From assembly GCA_001898505.1 (NCBI GenBank), contig MKTZ01000004.1, positions 1-64,000 on the forward strand: a DNA stretch of 64,000 nt, given 5' to 3'. Positions 24,239-32,747 of the stretch are shown piece after piece. Below the pieces are notes generated by a model. That model made no database searches, had not been told where the DNA came from, and saw only the letters and a list, made by a program, of their open reading frames with translations. Every line of letters begins with the position of its first letter. Position 1 is the first letter of the stretch. The position numbers and the translations under genes are program-made. This stretch comes from Sphingobacteriales bacterium 50-39. GTDB lineage: Bacteria; Bacteroidota; Bacteroidia; Chitinophagales; Chitinophagaceae.

Positions 24239-26620
24239 ATGCTTGGCAGCTATATCAAGATCGCCGGTAGGAACCTGCTTAAAAACAGGATATACTCTTT
24301 TATCAACATTCTGGGATTGTCGATGGGCATGGCTGTTACCCTGCTCATCGGGCTCTGGGTATGGGACGAGCTGTCCTTTAACAAATATCACGATAAGTAC
24401 GACCGGATCGCGGTGGTGCTGCAACGAAACTATGCCAACGGTCATGTGTATGTGCAGGGATCGCAGCCCCCGTTGCTGGCAGACGGGTTGCAGCGCAGCT
24501 ATGGGAGCAGGTTTAGTGCCCTGGTCATGAGCTCGGGGAATGGCAGTCACAACATCTCCTATGGGGACAAGAAATTTTTTCAGCAGGGCAGCTTTATGGG
24601 AGCGCAGGCGCCGGATATGTTGTCGTTGCGGATGGAGAAGGGAACGCATGGCAGTTTGAAGGAGCGTCATTCCATCCTCTTGTCGGCCTCGATGGCGAAG
24701 TCGTTGTTTGGAGATAAGGACCCCATGAATAAAACCGTGATGATCGACAACCGCGTGGGTGTCACCGTGACGGGCGTGTATGACGACATCCCTGTCAATT
24801 CGGAATTTGCCAATACGGCTTTTATTTGTCCCTGGGACCTTTATACCAGCGAGTGGAAATGGGTGCATGATGCAAAGGATAATTGGGATTTCAATGCTTT
24901 TACGGCCTACGCACAGTTGGCGCCGAACCAGGACATGGCGAAGGTCTCCAAAGAGATCGGTAACCTGAAGAACGAGTTCAACCCGCACGCAAAGCAGAAA
25001 TACGGAGATATCTTTCTTTATCCCATGTCGCGCTGGCATCTTTATGACAATTTTGATGAGGGGAAGAGCGCCGGCGGCCAGATCAAATACGTGCTTCTTT
25101 TTGGCGCCATCGGCGTCTTTGTGCTGCTGCTGGCGTGTATCAATTTTATGAATCTCAGCACGGCCCGGAGTGAGAAGCGTGCCCGTGAAGTGGGTATCCG
25201 GAAGGCAATTGGGTCGGTGCGTCGTCAACTGGTGTTTCAGTTCCTCAGCGAGTCTACCGTGGTGGCGGTACTGGCGTTTGCCATCGCGCTTTTTATGGTG
25301 CAGCTGGCGTTGCCGATGTTCAACCAGCTGGCGGGGAAGGATATGCATATTTTGTGGAACAATCCCTGGTTTTGGCTGGTGGGTATTGGATTTAGCGTTA
25401 TTACCGGGATCATTGCGGGTAGCTATCCTGCCTTTTATCTTTCATCCTTCCGTCCGGTGAAGGTGTTGAAAGGAGAGTTCAAGATGGGACGTTTCGCCGC
25501 GTTGCCCCGAAAGGTATTGGTGGTGGTGCAGTTTACGGTGTCGGTGTTGCTGGTAGCTGGTACGGTGATCGTTTTTCGACAGATACAATATGCCAAGGAT
25601 CGTCCCGTGGGTTTTGAACGGAAGGGGCTTATATCCATTCCCATGACCACGGGTGATATCTATAAGAACTATGACGCGGCCCGTAATGAACTGTTGGCGA
25701 GCCGGCTTGTATCGGAGGTGTCCGAGTCGCAGGGACCGATCACCGATAATTGGGTGGGGGGTACCGATGTCATATGGACGGGGAAGGATGCAAATGTAAT
25801 TACCGGATTTTCGGAGGTAGGCGCCACTATCGGTTACGGCAAGGCCATCGGCTGGCGGATAACGGCCGGCAGGGATTTCAGCACGCAATTCGCTTCCGAC
25901 ACCAACAAGATCATCATCAACGAATCGGCTGCTAAAGTAATGGGTTTCAAAGATCCCATCGGACAGATGGTCCGGATGGGTACAAAGGATTTTACGATAT
26001 TGGGTGTGGTGAAAGATGTGTTGATGCAATCGCCGTATGCACCTGTCAGTCCGACCATATTTTATGTATTGACCGAGCCGGGGAATTTTGTCATTGTAAA
26101 GATCGCACCCAGTGCGAGCGCCAGCGCGGCTATGAAGAAGATACAATCGGTGTACGAACGATACAACCCTGCCGCTCCTTTTATCTGCACTTTTGCCGAT
26201 GAGGATTTTGCAAAGAAGTTCGGGAATGAGGAGCGTATTGCCCGACTGGCTACCATCTTTGCGACCCTTGCTATCGTTATCAGTTGTCTGGGTTTGTTTG
26301 GGCTTTCTGCATTCATGGCAGAGCGTCGAACCAAGGAAATAGGTATCCGGAAGGTGTTGGGCGCCACCGTATATGTGCTCTGGCGGATGTTGTCAAGCGA
26401 ATTTGTCGTGCTGGTGGTGATATCCTGCTGTATCGCCATACCGCTGACCTGGCATTTCCTGGATAAATGGTTGCAGCAATTCGATTATAGGATCAGCATC
26501 TCGTGGGTACTGTTCCTGGTGGTGGGGATGGGGGCGTTGCTGCTGGCACTCGCTACCGTGAGCTATCAGGCCGTGCGGGCTGCATTGGCGAATCCGGTGA
26601 AGAGCCTACGTTCGGAGTGA
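24239..26620 (+). CDS. FtsX/MacB-type ABC transporter permease
   Basis: A 793-residue membrane protein with two repeats, each a MacB-type periplasmic core domain followed by FtsX helices. The N-terminus IKIAGRNLLKNRIYSFINI, the motif TARSEKRAREVGIRKAIG, the second copy ERRTKEIGIRKVLGA and the C-terminal ANPVKSLRSE are diagnostic. These Bacteroidota permeases are thought to act in efflux or lipoprotein export with a separate ATPase; none is encoded nearby. Start chosen at the ATG at 24239 (MLGSYIKIAG) by alignment to the two paralogues in this window; the longer frame from 24158 adds unlikely sequence. Confidence 0.93.
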   Translation: MLGSYIKIAGRNLLKNRIYSFINILGLSMGMAVTLLIGLWVWDELSFNKYHDKYDRIAVVLQRNYANGHVYVQGSQPPLLADGLQRSYGSRFSALVMSSGNGSHNISYGDKKFFQQGSFMGAQAPDMLSLRMEKGTHGSLKERHSILLSASMAKSLFGDKDPMNKTVMIDNRVGVTVTGVYDDIPVNSEFANTAFICPWDLYTSEWKWVHDAKDNWDFNAFTAYAQLAPNQDMAKVSKEIGNLKNEFNPHAKQKYGDIFLYPMSRWHLYDNFDEGKSAGGQIKYVLLFGAIGVFVLLLACINFMNLSTARSEKRAREVGIRKAIGSVRRQLVFQFLSESTVVAVLAFAIALFMVQLALPMFNQLAGKDMHILWNNPWFWLVGIGFSVITGIIAGSYPAFYLSSFRPVKVLKGEFKMGRFAALPRKVLVVVQFTVSVLLVAGTVIVFRQIQYAKDRPVGFERKGLISIPMTTGDIYKNYDAARNELLASRLVSEVSESQGPITDNWVGGTDVIWTGKDANVITGFSEVGATIGYGKAIGWRITAGRDFSTQFASDTNKIIINESAAKVMGFKDPIGQMVRMGTKDFTILGVVKDVLMQSPYAPVSPTIFYVLTEPGNFVIVKIAPSASASAAMKKIQSVYERYNPAAPFICTFADEDFAKKFGNEERIARLATIFATLAIVISCLGLFGLSAFMAERRTKEIGIRKVLGATVYVLWRMLSSEFVVLVVISCCIAIPLTWHFLDKWLQQFDYRISISWVLFLVVGMGALLLALATVSYQAVRAALANPVKSLRSE

Positions 26621-26623
26621 ACC

Positions 26624-26660
26624 CCTGGCGGGGCCGGCCAGGTGGCGACGGGGCGTCGCC
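26624..26660. repeat. GC-rich double hairpin in a convergent gene spacer
   Basis: Two adjacent hairpins, CCTGGC/GCCAGG (26624-26642) and GGCGAC/GTCGCC (26644-26660, loop GGGGC), fill the 44-base gap between convergent genes. No T-run follows, so it is not a classical terminator, although it could stop transcription from both sides. It shares GCCAGGT(C)GGCGAC with the spacer at 44937-44950. Confidence 0.55.
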
Positions 26661-26664
26661 GGAC

Positions 26665-27837
26665 CTAGTTCAATGACGGGTCGGAGTTGATGGTGTTCAG
26701 ATCGACGTCCTTGTAATTCTTTATCTCGTTATACAGCGTATCCCTTTCTACGGGCTCCCTTCCCACCTGGCGGATGAGGGATACCAGCTGCGCAGTGGAC
26801 AGGCTGGGTGTCTGTTCTTCGCTGCCTGCCATGGAATATATCTTTGTCGTATCGTCGATGGTCCCATCCAGATCGTTCACCCCAAAGGATAGGGTCAGCT
26901 GGGCATTCTGTCTGCCCAGCATGGGCCAGTAAGCTTTCAGGTGCGGGAAATTATCCATATACAGCCGGGCGACAGCATAGAGCTTCATATCCTCTACGAT
27001 GGACGACTCGGACACATGGCTCATGTCGTTGTCCTTATTCCTGAATTTCAGCGGGATGAAGGTGTTGAAACCGCCGGTGCGGTCCTGGAGGTCGCGTAGC
27101 CGTTGCATATGATCGATGCGGTGAGCATAGGTCTCGATGTGCCCATAGAGCATGGTGGCGTTGGTATGCATACCTTCACGATGGGCCGCCTCGTGGATCT
27201 TCAGCCAACCGTCGGCATCCACCTTGTCTGCGCAGATAACCTGCCGTACATCCGGGTGGAATATTTCCGCGCCGCCGCCGGGCATGGAGTCAAGACCTGC
27301 TTCATGCAGCCGGTGCATCCCTTCTTCGATGGTGAGCTTTGCCTTACGGAACATATAGTCCAGTTCCACGGCGGTGAAACCTTTGATATGCAGGTCGGGG
27401 CGGTGGGCCTTTATCTTTTTCAGCACTTCCACAAAGAACTCCATGTTCATTTTGGGGTGTACGCCTCCCACGATATGGACCTCAGTCACGGGCTTACCAT
27501 CGTAGCTTTTTACAATATCAAGCATCTGCTGCTGGCTCAGCTCCCAGCCTTCATCCCGGTGGGCATAAACGCGGGAATAGGAGCAAAAATGGCAGGTGAA
27601 AACACAGACATTGGTAGGTTCGATATGAAAATTACGGTTGAAATAGGTCTTATTACCATGGCGGCGTTCGCGGACCTGGTTGGCCAGGGCCCCGAGGTAG
27701 GAGAGCGTGCCTTTTTCGAATAATAACAGCCCTTCTTCGGGCGTGATCCTTTGCTCTGCCAGTATTTTTTCGCCTATTTGTTCCAGTTCCTTGCTGGTGG
27801 TCTTCAGAATAGCCTCTACCTGGGTAATGGTGCTCAT
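26665..27837 (-). CDS. mqnE: Aminofutalosine (aminodeoxyfutalosine) synthase, radical SAM enzyme
   Basis: A 390-residue radical SAM protein of the CofH/MqnE/MqnC group. The cluster motif is C78-x3-C82-x2-C85 (CVFTCHFCSY), preceded by NRNFHIEPTN, the form I associate with MqnE rather than MqnC. Other family segments are HIVGGVHPKMNMEFF, GLDSMPGGGAEIF and TNATMLYGHIET. MqnE joins SAM chemistry to the chorismate-derived precursor early in the futalosine route to menaquinone. No other mqn gene is in the window. It is convergent with an FtsX-type permease and divergent from the nucleoside permease with a 62-base gap. Confidence 0.85.
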   Translation of the reverse strand: MSTITQVEAILKTTSKELEQIGEKILAEQRITPEEGLLLFEKGTLSYLGALANQVRERRHGNKTYFNRNFHIEPTNVCVFTCHFCSYSRVYAHRDEGWELSQQQMLDIVKSYDGKPVTEVHIVGGVHPKMNMEFFVEVLKKIKAHRPDLHIKGFTAVELDYMFRKAKLTIEEGMHRLHEAGLDSMPGGGAEIFHPDVRQVICADKVDADGWLKIHEAAHREGMHTNATMLYGHIETYAHRIDHMQRLRDLQDRTGGFNTFIPLKFRNKDNDMSHVSESSIVEDMKLYAVARLYMDNFPHLKAYWPMLGRQNAQLTLSFGVNDLDGTIDDTTKIYSMAGSEEQTPSLSTAQLVSLIRQVGREPVERDTLYNEIKNYKDVDLNTINSDPSLN

Positions 27838-27899
27838 GACATGCGTTTTATTCAGGGTGTAAAGGTACGGATTGTGGGATATTTGTTTATCTTTCCAGA

Positions 27900-29141
27900 A
27901 TGGGTATAAAGCTCAGGCTCATTGTAATGAACTTCCTGGAGTTTTTCGTCTGGGGGTCCTGGTTGATCTCCATGGGGGGATATATGTTCGTAACGCTGCA
28001 TTTTAAGGGTACACAGGTAGGGGATATTTATGGACGGATGGGGATCGCATCGTTGTTCGCACCCGGCGTGATGGGTTTTTTGGCCGACCGGTATATCAGC
28101 GCCCAGAAGCTGCTGGGCATCTGTCATCTCCTTGCTGCGGGGTGTTTGATATGGGCATCCAGGGTGACGGATTTCGAGACCTTGAAGACGATCATGCTTT
28201 TCAATGCCATCTTTTATATGCCTACCATCGCATTGAACAATACTGTCTCCTATATCGTATTGGAAAAAAGAGGTTTTGACATCGTCAAGATATTCCCGCC
28301 CATACGGGTATGGGGTACGGTGGGATTTATCGCCGCCATGTGGACGGTGGACCTGGGTGGGTGGACGCTGAGCCATTTGCAGCTGTATGTCAGCGCCGGC
28401 TCGGGTATTTTGTTGGGGTTGTATGCCTTTACCATCCCGGATTGCCCTCCCGCACAAACGAAGGATAAGAAAAGTCTGGCGTCTTCCATCGGCCTGGACG
28501 CCTTTGTCCTTTTCAAGACGGAACGGATGGCTGTCTTCTTTATCTTCTCCATGTTCCTCGGCGGCGCCCTGCAGATCACCAATGCATTCGGGCTGCCATT
28601 TCTGAATGATTTCTCCCAACATTATGCTGATACTTTTGCCGTCAAACATCCCAACCTGCTGACCTCCGTATCCCAGATCTCGGAGACCTTGTTTATTCTT
28701 ACCATTCCCTTCTTTCTTGGAAAGTTCGGTATCAAGCGGGTGATGCTGATGAGCATCTTTGCCTGGGTATTCCGATTTGGGTTGTTTGCTATCGGCAACC
28801 CCGGCAGCGGTTTTATCTTTTTGCTACTGTCCATGATCGTCTATGGTATGGCTTTCGACTTCTTCAATATCTCGGGCTCACTTTTTATCGAACGGGAGGC
28901 TCCTATTACCATTCGCGCCAGCGCGCAGGGGTTGTTCATGATCATGACCAATGGCATCGGCGCCTGGCTGGGTACGTTGGGGGCTGGATGGGTTGTCGAC
29001 CATTTTACAACGGGTGGCGTCAAAGACTGGACGAGCATCTGGTTTGTCTTTTCCGGCTATGCGTTGGTACTGGGGCTTGTTTTTCCGCTGGTGTTCAAAT
29101 ACAAGCATGTTCCCCAGACCGGACAACCGGTGTATCATTAG
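27900..29141 (+). CDS. Nucleoside:H+ symporter-like MFS permease (NupG family)
   Basis: A 413-residue inner-membrane protein with about 12 predicted helices. The N-terminus MNFLEFFVWGSWLISMGGYM, the loop GDIYGRMGIASLFAPGVMGFLADR and the central IFPPIRVWGTVGFIAAMW match the nucleoside-symporter (Nuc_H_symport/NupG) branch of the MFS. It probably imports nucleosides with protons. MqnE chemistry makes a futalosine nucleoside, and the next gene diverges from mqnE, but a functional link is only speculation. Confidence 0.88.
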   Translation: MGIKLRLIVMNFLEFFVWGSWLISMGGYMFVTLHFKGTQVGDIYGRMGIASLFAPGVMGFLADRYISAQKLLGICHLLAAGCLIWASRVTDFETLKTIMLFNAIFYMPTIALNNTVSYIVLEKRGFDIVKIFPPIRVWGTVGFIAAMWTVDLGGWTLSHLQLYVSAGSGILLGLYAFTIPDCPPAQTKDKKSLASSIGLDAFVLFKTERMAVFFIFSMFLGGALQITNAFGLPFLNDFSQHYADTFAVKHPNLLTSVSQISETLFILTIPFFLGKFGIKRVMLMSIFAWVFRFGLFAIGNPGSGFIFLLLSMIVYGMAFDFFNISGSLFIEREAPITIRASAQGLFMIMTNGIGAWLGTLGAGWVVDHFTTGGVKDWTSIWFVFSGYALVLGLVFPLVFKYKHVPQTGQPVYH

Positions 29142-29260
29142 CGAACAATCCCTGAGGCTTCGGATACGCGTCCTGATTGACTTTCAATGAAGCATCAAGC
29201 TGGCACTTTTTTCGTGCCCATATTCGGGTGTTCCTCCCGTGAACGAACGGGCAACCGGAT

Positions 29261-31636
29261 ATGCTGTATTCCTTTTTCATATCAACGCTTCGCCATCTAA
29301 TGAAACGCCGCTGGTACAGCGCGGTAAATATTATCGGGCTGACGCTGGGGCTTTCCGCAGCCGCCATTGTCATTCTTTACACGAGGCATGAGCTCAACTT
29401 CGATGGATTTCACCGCCAGGCCGATCATATCTACAGAGTATCAGGCAAACAGGATGGGGGCTGGTTTGCCGCCTTGTCGGCACCCTATTCCTCGGCCGTC
29501 TATCAGCATCCCTTCCCGGAAGTGGAGAAGGTCGTGCGGATGCGGCGCTGGCCACCCAGATTTATCCGTCATGCCGGATACCAGGGCTCTTTACCACAAC
29601 GGGGAGAGGACAAATTCTATGAACCCAATACCTTCTTTACGGATACAGGCTCGGCCTTTTTTAACTTGTTCGACTTCCCTTTTTTGGAAGGGAGTCCGGC
29701 AGCCGCCTTGTCGGCCCCTCATTCCGCAGTGCTGACCTCCAGCCTGGCCATGAAGCTTTTTGGGAAAGAAAATGTATTAGGCCAGGCCCTGTTATACGAT
29801 ACTTTCCAGCTGGTGGTGACGGGTGTAATAAAAGACCTTCCCTCTAATACGCATTTCCAGTTCAATATGCTGATAGCGGAAGAGGAGCCTATGAAAAAAG
29901 CTGGGGCTATGTTCACGTATTGTGCGTTGCGAAGAGGAACGAATATTGTCGCATTGAAACAAAAGCTGCTCGCCCTTCCCCGGCCGGCGAATCGTTGGTC
30001 TACACTGGAAGACGCGGTGATCATGCCTTTGAAGGATATTCATTTCGGGAGCAACTTCCAATATGAGATCAAGCCGCCTGGCAACAAACTCTACTTTTAT
30101 CTTTTCCTGCTCACCGGGGCGCTTATCATTTTACTGACCTGCGCCAATTATATGAACCTGTCCATCGCCCTGTATGCGGGACGAAAAAAAGAGATCGCCG
30201 TACGGAAGGTGGCAGGGGCGGAGAGCACACAGCTGGCCATCCAGTTCCTGGTGGAATCCGTCGTGCTGGCTTTGATCTGTCTGCCGCTGACCAATGCGCT
30301 GGTGGAGCTGGTGCTGCCCTCCTTCAATACGTTCATGAACACCCGTATGGAAAATGAGCTGGTAAGCTCCTGGCAGGGATTTGGATTGCTGGTTGCCGCC
30401 ACCTTGCTGATCGGGGTATTGGCCGGCTCTTATCCCGCCCTGGTGCTGCCCAGGATCAAGGCCATCTCTCTTTTTAAGAAACAAACCTTTCTGGGTCGCG
30501 GCGGGTTAAGTCTGCGGCAGGTGCTGGTGGGATTTCAAATCACTGTCCTTGTGGTTATGATCAGCAGCAGCTGGATGATACGCAATCAGCTGCAATATAT
30601 GCAGGAGACCGACCTGGGGTTCACGCGGGAGGGAGTATTAAAGCTGAAAGGGGCGGGGATGGTGGACTCTGCTCAATTCTATACCCTGAAAAATGAGTTG
30701 CTGCGCAACAGTGCTATCCGCGAAGTGTCGCAGGGGCTGGTTCCCGGAGATGAGGAGTTCGGTTTTACGTTCCAGGCGGATAGCGGGGCCGCGGTGCACC
30801 ATGGCGTCATAAGTTTTGGTACCGACTATGATTATCTGACGACGCTGGGTGTAAAGCTGCTGCAAAGTAACTTCCAGGACCTGTCGAAAGAGAATCCCCG
30901 GCGGGTGGTGCTGGTGAATGAAACGCTGACCCGGCAGCTGGGGTATAAGGATGCCATCGGCCGGCGGGTGGTCATCGAACCTGGGAAAGGGGAGTCCCTC
31001 GCGACCATCGACGGCGTCTTTAAGGATTTTCATTTCTCCTCCTTTCATCACCCCGTCCCTCCCATGCTGATCACGATGCGACCATATGGAGGAGGTATTT
31101 CCAACAATATCCTTGTTGCCATGGAAATGTCAAAAATGAAGGAGACGCTGGCCTTTATCCAGGAAAAGACACAGGCCATCATTCCCGACACACCGCTGAC
31201 GCCCGAGTTTCTTGACGAAGGGCTGAATAAGCTGTATGATAAGGAAGAAAAGCTTTTTTTCCTGAATAAGGTGCTGCTGCTGGTGAATGTCTGTCTGGCC
31301 GTGCTGGGTTTGCTGGGGCTGTCCGCCTATCTCTGCGAGCTGCGAACAAAAGAGATAGGGATACGAAAGGTGCTGGGTGCGTCCAACCAGGACATATTGG
31401 GGCTGCTGGGCTGGTCCTTCTTGAAAATGACGCTCTGGGCTGTCGTGGCCGGATGGGCCCTGGCAGCCATCTTTATTCATCAATGGATGAAGAATTTTGT
31501 TTATCGGGCCCCCTTTTCCTGGATCATCCCCGCGGGGACGGCGGTCGTGCTTGTGGGACTGATCCTCCTCACCGTCGGAGTGAATACATTAAGAGCTGCC
31601 AAGGCCAATCCAGTGAAGACATTGCGGACCGAGTGA
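29261..31636 (+). CDS. FtsX/MacB-type ABC transporter permease
   Basis: A 791-residue paralogue of the permeases at 24239 and 49515. The N-terminus (FFISTLRHLMKRRWYSAVNIIGLTLG) is followed by a MacB-type periplasmic domain, FtsX helices with GRKKEIAVRKVAGA, a second periplasmic half, LRTKEIGIRKVLGAS, and the C-terminal ANPVKTLRTE. The start is the ATG at 29261. The 119-base leader contains two short hairpins (GGCAC/GTGCC at about 29200 and CCCGT/ACGGG at about 29238). No ATP-binding subunit is adjacent. Confidence 0.93.
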   Translation: MLYSFFISTLRHLMKRRWYSAVNIIGLTLGLSAAAIVILYTRHELNFDGFHRQADHIYRVSGKQDGGWFAALSAPYSSAVYQHPFPEVEKVVRMRRWPPRFIRHAGYQGSLPQRGEDKFYEPNTFFTDTGSAFFNLFDFPFLEGSPAAALSAPHSAVLTSSLAMKLFGKENVLGQALLYDTFQLVVTGVIKDLPSNTHFQFNMLIAEEEPMKKAGAMFTYCALRRGTNIVALKQKLLALPRPANRWSTLEDAVIMPLKDIHFGSNFQYEIKPPGNKLYFYLFLLTGALIILLTCANYMNLSIALYAGRKKEIAVRKVAGAESTQLAIQFLVESVVLALICLPLTNALVELVLPSFNTFMNTRMENELVSSWQGFGLLVAATLLIGVLAGSYPALVLPRIKAISLFKKQTFLGRGGLSLRQVLVGFQITVLVVMISSSWMIRNQLQYMQETDLGFTREGVLKLKGAGMVDSAQFYTLKNELLRNSAIREVSQGLVPGDEEFGFTFQADSGAAVHHGVISFGTDYDYLTTLGVKLLQSNFQDLSKENPRRVVLVNETLTRQLGYKDAIGRRVVIEPGKGESLATIDGVFKDFHFSSFHHPVPPMLITMRPYGGGISNNILVAMEMSKMKETLAFIQEKTQAIIPDTPLTPEFLDEGLNKLYDKEEKLFFLNKVLLLVNVCLAVLGLLGLSAYLCELRTKEIGIRKVLGASNQDILGLLGWSFLKMTLWAVVAGWALAAIFIHQWMKNFVYRAPFSWIIPAGTAVVLVGLILLTVGVNTLRAAKANPVKTLRTE

Positions 31637-31640
31637 AAGG

Positions 31641-31665
31641 CCCGCCCGGGGGTAACCCGGGTGGG
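31641..31665. repeat. GC-rich hairpin in a convergent gene spacer
   Basis: CCCGCCCGGG pairs with CCCGGGTGGG through 10 base pairs (one G-T), loop GGTAA. It lies between the converging permease and coiled-coil protein genes and has no T-run. It may act as a bidirectional transcription stop or mRNA 3'-end protector. Confidence 0.5.
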
Positions 31666-31673
31666 TGTGGGGG

Positions 31674-32729
31674 CTAACGATAGTGCGGCATATGCTCGTC
31701 GTTAAATTTCCGCTCCGCCTCGTTCCATGCATTTACCTGCTGCGTCCGGGTGTTATTTATCTTTTGGTTGGTCTGGTTAAATCCTTTTACGGAGGCGTTG
31801 ATGTCGTTGACTGCCTTGTTGTATGCGTCCACATCGGCTTTGGACCGGTCCGATGAGCCTTTTGATTCGAAGGACTTCTTCAGCTTGTCGAACTCTTCTT
31901 CCTTTACATAAAAATCAGATAGTTTGGGAATGTCGTTGGCAGCCATCTGCTGGTAGTATTTCAATGCATTCCGGCAAGCAACGACCAGGGATGCATCGCC
32001 GTCGAAAGGCTTCACTGTATCCAGTCCTTTCAGGCCTTCGTTGGCAAAGTTGAGCAGGGCCGTGCGAGCCTGTTCCATTTCATTCACTTTCTTATCATTC
32101 ATGGCCTTGACCATCTGGGCGTCTTCCCAGTTGCATTTGAAGAAGAAAATGTATACTGTGTTGGTATACTTACTGAGACGGCCTGCGACGTCCATTTTTG
32201 CGCCCAGCTTGCTGGCGTCCTCTACCAGCGTGACATTGTATTTGGCGGCAAAGTCTTTGGTAGCGTGGTCCAGCTTTGAAAAGGCCTCTTCCAATTTTTC
32301 GCTGACCTTGTCCTGCAGAAGGAGGTAGGCCTGCATTTCGTCCACCGATTGCTCGGCCAGCTCTTCGATATTGACGATCTTTTTATAGTCCTCGTTGAAG
32401 ACCGTATAGCACATTTGTATATAGTCGATGCTGGCTTGACGCAGGGATTTATCGCCCTTGTAATAGGGCAGATCGATGGTCTTATAACGGCTCTCGGTGA
32501 TGTTGTCCAGCACCTCCTGGCGAAGCTTTTCCACCTTGCGTGCGCGGCGGCCGTGTGCGGCTGCGCTGATATACTGCATGTACTTGGCGTCCATATCTCC
32601 CCTGGCCTTGTTGACGGCGCCGATGTAATCGCCTGGATTGTTCATGTCCTGTGCAGAAAGGTGGGTTGATACGGCAAATGAAAGGAAAAGGAAACCCAGT
32701 AAGGGTAATCGTCGAAGTTTAGGGCTCAT
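31674..32729 (-). CDS. Secreted helical protein of unknown function (LIC11966-like)
   Basis: A 351-residue protein with a signal peptide ending near residue 26 (LSAQ) and a mostly helical, charged mature chain predicted to form coiled coils (SVDEMQAYLLLQDKVSEKLEEAF, split by loops). It resembles the LIC11966 family of surface proteins annotated in Leptospira and Bacteroidota, but this identification is from memory and tentative. It lies 18 bases downstream of the Prc protease gene on the same strand, which suggests a common transcript and perhaps a substrate or partner relation. Confidence 0.65.
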   Translation of the reverse strand: MSPKLRRLPLLGFLFLSFAVSTHLSAQDMNNPGDYIGAVNKARGDMDAKYMQYISAAAHGRRARKVEKLRQEVLDNITESRYKTIDLPYYKGDKSLRQASIDYIQMCYTVFNEDYKKIVNIEELAEQSVDEMQAYLLLQDKVSEKLEEAFSKLDHATKDFAAKYNVTLVEDASKLGAKMDVAGRLSKYTNTVYIFFFKCNWEDAQMVKAMNDKKVNEMEQARTALLNFANEGLKGLDTVKPFDGDASLVVACRNALKYYQQMAANDIPKLSDFYVKEEEFDKLKKSFESKGSSDRSKADVDAYNKAVNDINASVKGFNQTNQKINNTRTQQVNAWNEAERKFNDEHMPHYR

Positions 32730-32747
32730 ATGTCAGATGTTGTTTTG

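Noticed and set aside
24173..25348. 391-residue open frame antisense to the first FtsX-type permease
   Set aside because: It overlaps a well-supported permease and its translation is rich in His/Arg/Gln with no recognisable motif.
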